The translations under genes and the position numbers were made by a program. A stretch of DNA of 14,971 bases from JAMBLL01 sp964387145 (GTDB taxonomy: Bacteria; Actinomycetota; Acidimicrobiia; Spongiisociales; UBA5794), in assembly GCA_964387145.1 (NCBI GenBank), contig CAYLVM010000058.1, forward strand, positions 1 through 14,971, written 5' to 3'. Below the pieces are notes generated by a model. That model did not search any database and had not been told where the DNA came from. It worked only from the letters and a program-made list of their open reading frames with translations. Below, in pieces: positions 6,506 to 13,257 of this stretch (within the stretch, counting starts at the first letter, position 1; each line of letters opens with the position of its first letter).

Positions 6506-7254
6506 ACGTGCTCATCACCGGTGCCGGTGCTGGAATCGGTGCAGCGATCGCCAAGGAACTCGCTGGTCGCGGAGACCGGGTGATCGTCACCGACATCGAC
6601 GAGGCCGCAGCCCAGGTCGTGGCGGAAGAACTCGGCACGCTTGGCCTCAGGCTCGACGTCACGGATCCCGAATCGCTGGTGATAGCCGCCGACGCAGCGG
6701 AGAGGGCCTTTGGCCCGCTCACCGGCTGGGTTTCGAACGCCGGTGTCTCTTCGATGTTCCCATTCACCGAGATCCCACAGGACGAGTGGGACCGCAACAT
6801 GGACATCAACGCCAAAGGCGCGTTCCTTGCAGGGCAGGAAGCAGCCCGCAGATTCCAGGCCTCCAACGTCGATGGCGTGATCGTGAACGTCGCGTCGATG
6901 GCAGGGAAAGCGGGTGCAGCACCGTTCCTCGCTCACTACGTGGCCTCGAAGTTCGCGGTCGTCGGCCTCACCCAGGCGATGGCGGCCGAACTCGCACCCT
7001 CGGGGATCCGCGTCAACTCCGTGTGCCCCGGGTATGTCGTTACCGGCATGCAGGAACGGGAGCTGGCGTGGGAGGCGCGTCTGCGAGGCGTCGACGTCGA
7101 TGAGGTCAAGCGCCTCTACATCGCCGACACACCCATGGGTCGTCTCGAAACTCCAGAGGATGTGGCATCCGTTGTCGCGTTCCTCTTGAGCGACGCGGCG
7201 AGGTTCATCACAGGAGAGGCGATCTCTGTCAACGGCGGCGCCTTCATGGACTGA
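6502..7254 (+). CDS. Short-chain dehydrogenase/reductase, probable polyol or sugar oxidoreductase
   Basis: A 250-residue classical SDR with all expected landmarks: cofactor loop TGAGAGIG (6-13), D31 at the end of the second strand (favouring NAD over NADP), SNAG (78-81), N103, and the catalytic S132, Y146 and K150 (Y-x-x-x-K within HYVASK). The C-terminal PG-x-V-x-TGM and GEAISVNGGAFMD are typical of enzymes converting polyols to ketoses, or keto-sugars to alcohols. With a kinase directly upstream (ATGA overlap at 6502-6505), the natural reading is oxidation of an imported polyol, followed by phosphorylation of the ketose. The family is too broad to name the substrate. A ribosome binding site AGAGGTG lies just before the start. 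The gene is followed by a 49-base gap, one of only two non-overlapping junctions that could separate it from the transporter genes. Confidence 0.93.
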   Translation: MNVLITGAGAGIGAAIAKELAGRGDRVIVTDIDEAAAQVVAEELGTLGLRLDVTDPESLVIAADAAERAFGPLTGWVSNAGVSSMFPFTEIPQDEWDRNMDINAKGAFLAGQEAARRFQASNVDGVIVNVASMAGKAGAAPFLAHYVASKFAVVGLTQAMAAELAPSGIRVNSVCPGYVVTGMQERELAWEARLRGVDVDEVKRLYIADTPMGRLETPEDVASVVAFLLSDAARFITGEAISVNGGAFMD

Positions 7255-7255
7255 T

Positions 7256-7270
7256 CGACCTTCAGGGTCG
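7256..7270 (+). other. Small stem-loop between the dehydrogenase and binding-protein genes
   Basis: CGACC (7256-7260) and GGTCG (7266-7270) form a 5-bp stem with loop TTCAG, starting two bases after the dehydrogenase stop codon. It is short and has no T-run, so it is not a convincing terminator. It is notable only because a much stronger stem-loop closes the binding-protein cistron at the other end. Confidence 0.3.
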
Positions 7271-7303
7271 GTGGAGACACCAGGACGACAACAAGGAGAA
7301 GAT

Positions 7304-8614
7304 ATGATCAAGAAACGAAAGATACGAAGCACGCTCGTGGTGCTGTTCGCTGTGCTTGCACTGGTCGCCAGCGCATGCTCTTCGAGTTCCGGTGAGGGCG
7401 ACGCGACGACGACGACGGCAGCCCCGGAGGCCGGTGAGACGGCCACGGTGCGCGTCATCATGGAGGAAGTTCCCGACACGGACATCGTCAGTGCGATGGT
7501 CGCCGACTTCAACGCGGTGTACCCCGATATCACCATCGAGATCGAAGCGATGCCTTATGACCAGATGCGGGACCGTGTCGTGTCGTCGTTCCTTGCATCG
7601 GATCCGACCTTCGACCTGATCATCGTGGACAATCCTTGGATGTACGACTTCGCGTCTGCCGGCTTCCTCGAAGACCTCACATCGCGTATCTCGTCGACCG
7701 ATGGCTACGACTACGAGGACTTCTCGGAGCCACTGAGGACCATCGCTGAAGTCGATGGCGGGATCTTCGGTATCCCCTTCTACAACTACGGGTTGAGCCT
7801 GATCTACCGAACCGACCTCTACGAAGCAGCGGGTCTCGAAGCCCCCACATCGCTCGAGGAGTTCGGAGCAGCGGCAGCTGCACTGACGACAGCGGACATG
7901 GCCGGCATTGCAATGCAGCCCCAGAAGGGTTACAAGATCTTCGAAGAGTGGGCGAACTACCTCTTCGCTGCAGGCGGCGCTATCCAGGATGCCGACAACA
8001 AGGTCATACTCGACAGTCCCGAAGCGCGGACCGCGCTCGAGACGTACATCGAGTTCTACAACTCGTACGCACCGCAGAACTCGCTCAACTGGTCGTTCGA
8101 CGAGTCGCTGCGAGCTGTGGCCGGTGGCCAGGCAGCCCAGATGATCTCGTACAACTGGATGCTCCCGACGCTCAACAGTCCTGATGGCCCTGCCGGCGAT
8201 CTCACCGGCGAGTTCAAGGTCGCTGAGGTTCCCGGAGGCAAGTCCGTGCTCGGAGCCTGGTACTGGTCGCTCCCTGAGAACTCGAACGTCAAGGATGCAG
8301 CCTGGACCTTCGTCTCATGGATCAGCGGTAAGGAGCAGGCAACAGCGAGAGTCATCGCCGGGGGTGCGCCCGTTCGTGCCAGCGTGATGAACGATCCCGA
8401 CGTATGGTCGCAGGGATTCGGCGAGGAGTACTACACGACGGTTGCCGCGATCCTCGAGGATGCAATGCCTCTTGCAGACGGTCCGAACGCCGAGGAGATG
8501 ATCAACGTGGTGGGCGAAGAGCTCAACGCGGCGGTCGCCGGGCAGAAATCCGTCGATGCGGCGATCACCGACGCGGCGGCTCGCGCCCAGGAGGTTCTCA
8601 ACCAGGGTGGCTGA
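7304..8614 (+). CDS. ABC transporter sugar-binding lipoprotein (family 1, CUT1)
   Basis: A 436-residue extracellular solute-binding lipoprotein. The N-terminus has a basic region (MIKKRKIR), a hydrophobic core and the lipobox-like ASAC, so C25 should be the lipidated residue; a Ser/Thr/Ala-rich tether follows (26-48). The mature part is family 1, the class paired with MalF/MalG-like permeases: ADFNAVYPDITIEIE, FDLIIVDNPW and GIPFYNYGLSLIYRTDLYEAAGL are typical. It captures the imported sugar or polyol at the outer face of the membrane. ATG 7304 was chosen over the upstream 7271 ATG because AAGGAGA (7293-7299) precedes it and it begins directly with the signal peptide. It is the only operon gene with a true leader (49 bases), and a strong hairpin follows its stop; both fit the need for an excess of binding protein over permease. 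Confidence 0.94.
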   Translation: MIKKRKIRSTLVVLFAVLALVASACSSSSGEGDATTTTAAPEAGETATVRVIMEEVPDTDIVSAMVADFNAVYPDITIEIEAMPYDQMRDRVVSSFLASDPTFDLIIVDNPWMYDFASAGFLEDLTSRISSTDGYDYEDFSEPLRTIAEVDGGIFGIPFYNYGLSLIYRTDLYEAAGLEAPTSLEEFGAAAAALTTADMAGIAMQPQKGYKIFEEWANYLFAAGGAIQDADNKVILDSPEARTALETYIEFYNSYAPQNSLNWSFDESLRAVAGGQAAQMISYNWMLPTLNSPDGPAGDLTGEFKVAEVPGGKSVLGAWYWSLPENSNVKDAAWTFVSWISGKEQATARVIAGGAPVRASVMNDPDVWSQGFGEEYYTTVAAILEDAMPLADGPNAEEMINVVGEELNAAVAGQKSVDAAITDAAARAQEVLNQGG

Positions 8615-9521
8615 TGTCAAGGAAGCAGCGGTGAGGAGCCCCAGCGGCTCCTCACCGCGCAACCCGAGGATGCGGCGCAGGCTGACGAAGTGGATGTTCA
8701 TGGCACCCCTCGTTGGCCTGTTCGCCGTGTTCTTCGCCTATCCGTTCGGTTACAGCGTCTGGATCTCGTTCACGAACCTCACGATCACCAAGCCGGGCCA
8801 GACACGGTTCGTGGGTATCGACCAGTACCTCAGCCTCGCATCCAACAACACCTACATCGACTCGCTTCGCAACACGTTCCTCTTCGTCATCGGCGCTGTC
8901 GGTCTCGAACTCGTCATCGGGATGGTCATCGCGATGGCCCTCTACCGCCAAAGATGGCTCAAGAACGCCACCAGGGCGGTACTCCTGACCCCCATGTTCG
9001 TGACGCCGATAGCTGTGGGCCTCATGTTCCGGTTCCTCCTCAACCAGCAACTCGGCTTGATCCCTCGTCTGCTCACCGTCTTTGGCGTCACGATCGACTT
9101 CTTCGGCCCGCGCCTCGCCCTTGTATCGATCGTCCTCATCGACGTGTGGCAGTGGACGCCGCTCATGATCCTCATGCTTCTTGCGGGACTGCAGAGCCTC
9201 CCTGCCGAACCGTACGAGGCTGCCCGCGTCGACGGTGCCGACGCATGGTTCACCTTCCGTAACGTCACACTTCCCCTGTTGAAGCCGGTCATCGTGGTCG
9301 CAGTCATCATCCGTGCCCTCGACGCATTCAAAGTGTTCGAGTACGTGTTCGCGATCACCAAGGGCGGTCCGGGAACCGCCACTGAGACGATCCAGTACCA
9401 GGTGTACAAGACAGGTTTCCAGTTCTTCCGCCTCGGTGAAGCTGCAGCCATGGCACTCGTGCTGGTCGTCATCGTGCTGTTGATCGTCGTTGTCGGCTAT
9501 CGAAGGATGGTGCCGCGGTGA
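8607..9521 (+). CDS. ABC transporter permease 1 (MalF-like, CUT1)
   Basis: A 304-residue inner-membrane permease, with six main transmembrane segments from about residue 28. The cytoplasmic coupling loop EPYEAARVDGADAW (201-214), followed by FRNVTLPLLKPVI, is the EAA motif that docks onto the ATPase. The start is uncertain. GTG 8607 overlaps the lipoprotein gene by eight bases and has AGGAGGT at 8589-8595, 11-12 bases upstream. GTG 8631 has AAGGAAG but lies inside the 13-bp hairpin. ATG 8670 (MRRRLTKW) would leave the hairpin fully intergenic but has almost no spacing from its GAGG. All three leave the membrane domain intact. With the upstream starts, the hairpin encodes part of a Ser/Pro-rich cytoplasmic tail. 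It pairs with the next gene product to form the channel. Confidence 0.9.
   Translation: MADVKEAAVRSPSGSSPRNPRMRRRLTKWMFMAPLVGLFAVFFAYPFGYSVWISFTNLTITKPGQTRFVGIDQYLSLASNNTYIDSLRNTFLFVIGAVGLELVIGMVIAMALYRQRWLKNATRAVLLTPMFVTPIAVGLMFRFLLNQQLGLIPRLLTVFGVTIDFFGPRLALVSIVLIDVWQWTPLMILMLLAGLQSLPAEPYEAARVDGADAWFTFRNVTLPLLKPVIVVAVIIRALDAFKVFEYVFAITKGGPGTATETIQYQVYKTGFQFFRLGEAAAMALVLVVIVLLIVVVGYRRMVPR
8628..8658 (+). other. Strong intercistronic stem-loop after the binding-protein gene
   Basis: GCGGTGAGGAGCC (8628-8640) is perfectly complementary to GGCTCCTCACCGC (8646-8658), with the five-base loop CCAGC: a 13-bp, GC-rich stem with no mismatch, beginning 14 bases after the binding-protein stop codon. 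No T-run follows, so it is not a classic intrinsic terminator. Hairpins at this place in maltose-type operons protect the upstream binding-protein mRNA from 3' decay or reduce expression of the permease genes. That role is inferred here from position. Confidence 0.8.
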
Positions 9522-10318
9522 TGAACCGACTTCGCAGGGTCCTGATCGGTGTTGCGCTCGTGGTCGTTGTCTTCCCCTACGCGTGGGTCGTCATCAGTTC
9601 GATCAAGAGCCAGGCAGACCTCTCCGACCCGACCCGGCTCGTTTTCACTCCGACCCTCGTCAACTGGAAGGCCGTCGTCGAGGGAGGGATCCTCGGGAGC
9701 GCCGCGACCTCGGTCGTGGTCGGTGTCGTCACCGTTGTGATCGCTCTGGTCTCGGGGACGTTGGCCGCGTACTCGATATCGAAGTTGCGTACCGGGGGAG
9801 ACAAGACACGGTTCACCGTCCTTCTCTCAGAGATGATGCCACCCGCCGTGCTCGTGATCCCCCTGTTCTTCCTCGCCCTCAGCGCAGGTGTACGCGATAC
9901 GCTCTTCGCCATCATCCCCGCACATCTGACGTTCGTCGTCCCGGTGGTCACGTGGTTCATGATCGGGTTCTTCGATGCGGTCCCCGACGAGCTCGAGGAG
10001 CAAGCCCGCGTTGATGGCTATGGACGTGTCCGGGCGTTCTGGAAGGTCGTGCTCCCGCAGGTTCTTCCCGGGCTTGGTGCCGCAGCAATATTCGCTTTCA
10101 TCTTGTCGTGGAACGATCTGTTCTACGCGCTGATCCTCGCCGGTGGCAATACGCGGACGTTGCCGGTGGCGATCGCGGGGTTCAACACGTTCCGTGGCGT
10201 GGAACTCGGCACCATGTCGGCGGCGATCCTCATATCGGTCGTCCCGGTGCTCATTGCCAGTTTCTTCGTCCAGCGAAGACTCATACAAGGTTTGTCCGGT
10301 GGAGGTGTGAAGGGCTGA
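9518..10318 (+). CDS. ABC transporter permease 2 (MalG-like, CUT1)
   Basis: A 266-residue permease with an N-terminal membrane segment (about 7-28) and five more. The coupling loop is ELEEQARVDGYGRVRAFWKVVLP (158-180), where the usual E-A-A reads E-E-Q-A, and FILSWNDLFYALIL (194-207) is characteristic of MalG-type partners. The tail RRLIQGLSGGGVKG is also typical. It forms a heterodimer with the preceding gene product. The start is either GTG 9518, with a four-base GTGA overlap with the upstream stop, or ATG 9521 directly after it. Both differ by one residue and use AAGGAT at 9504-9509. I kept GTG because four-base overlaps are the rule in this operon. Confidence 0.93.
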   Translation: MMNRLRRVLIGVALVVVVFPYAWVVISSIKSQADLSDPTRLVFTPTLVNWKAVVEGGILGSAATSVVVGVVTVVIALVSGTLAAYSISKLRTGGDKTRFTVLLSEMMPPAVLVIPLFFLALSAGVRDTLFAIIPAHLTFVVPVVTWFMIGFFDAVPDELEEQARVDGYGRVRAFWKVVLPQVLPGLGAAAIFAFILSWNDLFYALILAGGNTRTLPVAIAGFNTFRGVELGTMSAAILISVVPVLIASFFVQRRLIQGLSGGGVKG

Positions 10319-11367
10319 TGGCAGGTATACGACTCGAGCGACTCACGAAACGGTACGGCCCCAAGAACGTCGTCGATGGCATCGACCTCGAGATCGAGGA
10401 AGGACAGTTCACCGTTCTCGTTGGTCCGTCCGGCTGTGGCAAGACGACGTCCCTTCGGATGATCGCCGGCCTCGTCGAACCGACGTCGGGTCGCATATTC
10501 ATCGGCGACCGCGACGTCACCGACCTGGAGCCGAAGGACCGCAACATCGCCATGGTGTTCCAGAACTATGCCCTCTATCCGCATCTCTCGGTGCGCGACA
10601 ACATCTCGTTCGGACTGCGGGCACGCAAGAAGAGCAAGGCGGTGATCGATGAGCGGGTCGAGTACGCAGCGAATCTCCTGAACGTGGAGGAGCTTCTCGA
10701 CCGGAAGCCGGGTGAGCTATCGGGAGGCCAGCAGCAGAGGGTTGCCATCGGGCGGGCGATCGTACGCGAGCCCGAGGTCTTCCTCTTCGACGAACCGCTG
10801 TCGAATCTCGACGCGAAATTGAGAGTCGAGATGAGGACGGAGCTGCTCCGTCTCCAGCGGGCGCTCGGTGCCACCATGGTGTATGTGACCCACGATCAAG
10901 AGGAGTCGATGGCTCTCGCCGATGAGCTGGTGGTGATGAACGCAGGGAGCATCCAGCAACGCGGCAGGCCCCAGGACGTGTACGACCATCCAACGAACAC
11001 GTTCGTCTCGACCTTCATCGGAAGTCCGGCCATGAATCTGATCGAAGGCGAGATCGCCCGTGGTGTCTATGAGGGTCGTGGCATCCGTATCACTGCACTC
11101 GATGGGCTCCCAGGGCCGGTGACGCTTGGTGTACGTCCCGAACACATTCATTTCATCGATGACCTACCAAAGCAGGAGGCAACGGAGCCCTTCGAAGCAC
11201 TCGTCGATGTCATCGAGCCTCTCGGGGCACGAGCGGTGCTGTCGCTGCGAGTCGGGGGGAGCCAACCCCTGCGAGCAGTTGTCGACTCACGGTGGCTGGG
11301 TGGTCTCGTCGAAGGGGAGTTCTCTGAGTTCGTCTTCGACCGGAACCGACTCCACTTCTTCCGATGA
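10318..11367 (+). CDS. ABC transporter ATPase (MalK/UgpC-like)
   Basis: A 349-residue cytoplasmic ATPase that powers the two permeases. The nucleotide-binding domain is complete: Walker A GPSGCGKT (36-43), Q-loop Q82 (FQNYALYPHLSVRDN), signature LSGGQ (134-138), Walker B VFLFDE (154-159), D-loop SNLDA (162-166) and H-loop H192 (VYVTHDQEE). After about residue 235 comes a C-terminal TOBE-type region beginning GSPAMNLIEG, as in MalK, UgpC and MsmX. ATG 10318 shares one base with the permease stop (TGATG), with AAGGG close upstream and GGAGGTG further back; the open frame before it belongs to a shadow of the permease. In some bacteria one such ATPase serves several importers, but here a dedicated copy is present, making the transporter self-sufficient. 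Confidence 0.95.
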   Translation: MAGIRLERLTKRYGPKNVVDGIDLEIEEGQFTVLVGPSGCGKTTSLRMIAGLVEPTSGRIFIGDRDVTDLEPKDRNIAMVFQNYALYPHLSVRDNISFGLRARKKSKAVIDERVEYAANLLNVEELLDRKPGELSGGQQQRVAIGRAIVREPEVFLFDEPLSNLDAKLRVEMRTELLRLQRALGATMVYVTHDQEESMALADELVVMNAGSIQQRGRPQDVYDHPTNTFVSTFIGSPAMNLIEGEIARGVYEGRGIRITALDGLPGPVTLGVRPEHIHFIDDLPKQEATEPFEALVDVIEPLGARAVLSLRVGGSQPLRAVVDSRWLGGLVEGEFSEFVFDRNRLHFFR

Positions 11368-12188
11368 GGAGCACCGCGGGCGAGACGACCGCCGAACTCG
11401 TACTTGCGCTCGAGGTCGCCGAAGCAGCAGGGGACCTGCTGCTCGACTACGCGACTCGAGATGTCCGGAAGCGACACAAGAGTGGCCGCGAACTTGTGTC
11501 TGAGGCTGACTTTGCAGCGCAGAGGCTGATCGTCGACGCCATCCGTGAGGCCTTTCCCTCAGATGGCATCATCGCGGAGGAATCGATCAGGGTCGTTGGA
11601 CGGCCTGAGTCCGGACGGCGCTGGTTCATCGATCCCTTGGACGGTACAACGAACTTCCTCAAAGGCCAGTCGAGGTGGGGCACTTCGATAGCGTTCTACG
11701 ACGGTGAAGCTGGTGCGATGGGTGTCGTGACCTGTCCGCCACGAGGCGAGACGTACTACGCGAGCATCGGGGGCGGTGCGTACCTCGGCGAGGAAACACT
11801 CACCTGTTCCGATGTCGGGTACCTGGCTGATGCGGTCGTTACCTCAGGGTTTCCGTACGACTTCTCGAAGGGATCGAATCTCGAGGAGTGGACTGCAATC
11901 ACTCCCCAGGTGCTGACCGTGCGTTGTCTTGGTGCAGCCGCCCTGGATCTCTGCGATGTTGCGAGTGGTCGAAGCGATGCGTTCTGGGAGCAGGGACTCG
12001 GTCTGTGGGATACCGCCGCGGGGATCGTCATCGCAGCCGAGTCTGGGGCTCTCGTGACCGATATGGAAGGTGTCGTCTTGGCCAAGCCTTCGTGCGATGT
12101 CGTCGTGGCGAATCCTCTACTCCATCGGAAGGTCCTCACCTGTCTTCGATCCGGGTCTGCGGAGATCCCCGTTGTTGCACGAAGCTGA
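11364..12188 (+). CDS. Inositol-monophosphatase-family sugar phosphatase
   Basis: A 274-residue protein with all hallmarks of the Mg2+-dependent IMPase/FBPase/CysQ superfamily: E72-E73 in GIIAEES, D90 and D93 in the first motif DPLDGTTNF (90-98), and D216 in the second motif WDTAAG (215-220). The length fits inositol-1-phosphatase or histidinol-phosphatase-like members. The function is hydrolysis of a phosphate monoester on a polyol or sugar. As last gene of the operon, joined to the ATPase by ATGA overlap, it probably acts on an intermediate or side product of the pathway, which makes it a possible counterpart to the kinase. The specific substrate (inositol phosphate, sugar 1-phosphate, adenosine bisphosphate or histidinol phosphate) cannot be read from the sequence. 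No convincing terminator hairpin with a T-run follows it. Confidence 0.92.
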   Translation: MRSTAGETTAELVLALEVAEAAGDLLLDYATRDVRKRHKSGRELVSEADFAAQRLIVDAIREAFPSDGIIAEESIRVVGRPESGRRWFIDPLDGTTNFLKGQSRWGTSIAFYDGEAGAMGVVTCPPRGETYYASIGGGAYLGEETLTCSDVGYLADAVVTSGFPYDFSKGSNLEEWTAITPQVLTVRCLGAAALDLCDVASGRSDAFWEQGLGLWDTAAGIVIAAESGALVTDMEGVVLAKPSCDVVVANPLLHRKVLTCLRSGSAEIPVVARS

Positions 12189-12348
12189 TCCTTCCGGTGG
12201 AGAGACCCCGAATTCGTGAAGATTCTCCGCACGGATGCCCGGACCGGCACGGTGGGCGAACCCACATCGCTTCCCACAGCATCGCGTGATCGGATCGGGT
12301 CGTGCCGGGAGAGGAGACGATCACCATTGGCGCTAAACTTCCGTTCGA

Positions 12349-12371
12349 GATTCACCCATGTGAGGTGAATC
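12349..12371. promoter_or_regulatory. Inverted repeat upstream of the Nfn operon
   Basis: GATTCACC (12349-12356) and GGTGAATC (12364-12371) are perfect inverted 8-bp arms around a 7-base centre (CATGTGA). The repeat ends 31 bases before the nfnA start codon and runs into a self-complementary ATCGATCGAT (12369-12378). Such a symmetric site could be an operator for an unknown regulator, or an mRNA hairpin in the leader. A possible -10 (TAAACT, 12334-12339) lies just upstream, which would put the repeat at or just after the transcription start; no matching -35 is seen. Confidence 0.45.
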
Positions 12372-12402
12372 GATCGATGGGCCTCAACCTGGTGGTGAAC
12401 TC

Positions 12403-13257
12403 ATGAACCGCATTCTGGAAACTCGTGTGCTTGCTCCAGAGGTCAAGTACTTCCGTATCGAAGCACCCAAGGTGGCTCGCAAGCGCAAGGCCGGTCAGTT
12501 CGTCATCATCCGGGTCACCGGCACAGGGGAGCGGATCCCGCTCACCATCGTCGACTCGGACCCCGACGAGGGATGGATCTCTCTCATCGTCCAGGGTGTC
12601 GGCAAGACCACCCGCACCCTCAACGAGCTCGAAGCCGGCGACTCCGTGCACGACCTTGCCGGGCCCCTCGGCATGGCTTCTGAGATCCATGAGTACGGAA
12701 GGGCGGTCGTCATCGGAGGTGGTGTCGGTACCGCCATTGCATATCCGACTGCCGTGGCTCTCGCCGAGGCGGGGAACGATGTGGTCGCCATCATCGGCGG
12801 ACGGAGCCGTGAGTACGTGCTCCTCGAGGACGAGATGCAAGAGGTGTGTGCCGAGGTGTACCCGACCACGGACGATGGGAGTTACGGATACCACGGCTTC
12901 GTGACCGACAAGCTCGCTGAGCTGATCGCCGACGGTCCCGCTATCGACCATGTTATCGCTGTCGGCCCCATCCCGATGATGCGTGCCGTTGCCGGGGTGA
13001 CCCGGCCGCACGGTATCGACACGGTCGTGAGCCTCAACCCGATCATGGTGGATGGCACCGGGATGTGCGGTGGCTGTCGGGTCTCGGTGGGCGACGAGAC
13101 CAAGTTCGCATGTGTCGACGGTCCCGACTTCGATGCCCATCTGGTGGACTTCGACCTTCTCGATCGACGCAACAAGACGTACACGGCGTTCGAGTACTAC
13201 CGCAACGAAGAGTTCACCGAAGAGCACAGACACGTCGATCCGGTGGGGTCCTCCTGA
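12403..13257 (+). CDS. nfnA: Nfn small subunit: FAD/NAD-binding ferredoxin oxidoreductase with [2Fe-2S] site
   Basis: A 284-residue flavoprotein of the sulfide dehydrogenase/NfnA/PyrK-like group. It has an FAD-binding barrel with RIPLTIV (44-50), a nucleotide-binding domain with GGGVGTA (105-111), and a C-terminal iron-sulfur segment DGTGMCGGCRVSVG...FACVDGPDFDAH, giving C222, C225 and C237. In characterised Nfn structures the fourth [2Fe-2S] ligand is reported to be an aspartate; D217 is the nearest candidate here. The protein forms a heterodimer with the product of the next gene. Known Nfn complexes couple NADH, NADPH and ferredoxin, some by flavin-based electron bifurcation. An older annotation would be 'sulfide dehydrogenase subunit beta'. 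GGTGGTGA upstream serves as a moderate ribosome binding site. The stop overlaps the next ATG by one base. Confidence 0.9.
   Translation: MNRILETRVLAPEVKYFRIEAPKVARKRKAGQFVIIRVTGTGERIPLTIVDSDPDEGWISLIVQGVGKTTRTLNELEAGDSVHDLAGPLGMASEIHEYGRAVVIGGGVGTAIAYPTAVALAEAGNDVVAIIGGRSREYVLLEDEMQEVCAEVYPTTDDGSYGYHGFVTDKLAELIADGPAIDHVIAVGPIPMMRAVAGVTRPHGIDTVVSLNPIMVDGTGMCGGCRVSVGDETKFACVDGPDFDAHLVDFDLLDRRNKTYTAFEYYRNEEFTEEHRHVDPVGSS

Noticed and set aside
6475..7536. Minus-strand open frame (353 codons) opposite the SDR gene
   Set aside because: No recognisable domain, and it crosses the SDR, a gap and the SBP signal peptide region; a codon-bias artefact.
8628..8658. Intrinsic transcription terminator
   Set aside because: The stem is strong enough but no T-run follows, and the permease genes continue directly downstream on the same strand; an RNA stabiliser or translation control element is more likely.
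3499..12188. Autoinducer-2 (lsr-like) uptake and processing operon
   Set aside because: It shares an FGGY kinase and an ABC importer with lsr, but the regulator is DeoR/GlpR type rather than LsrR/SorC, the importer is CUT1 (MalFGK-like) rather than ribose type, and no LsrF or LsrG homologue is seen.
12244..12308. Terminator after the phosphatase gene built from CCGGCACG (12244-12251) and CGTGCCGG (12301-12308), with an inner GTGGG-CGAA-CCCAC hairpin (12252-12265)
   Set aside because: The outer arms are 49 bases apart, the inner stem is only 5 bp, and no T-run follows; termination may be factor-dependent.
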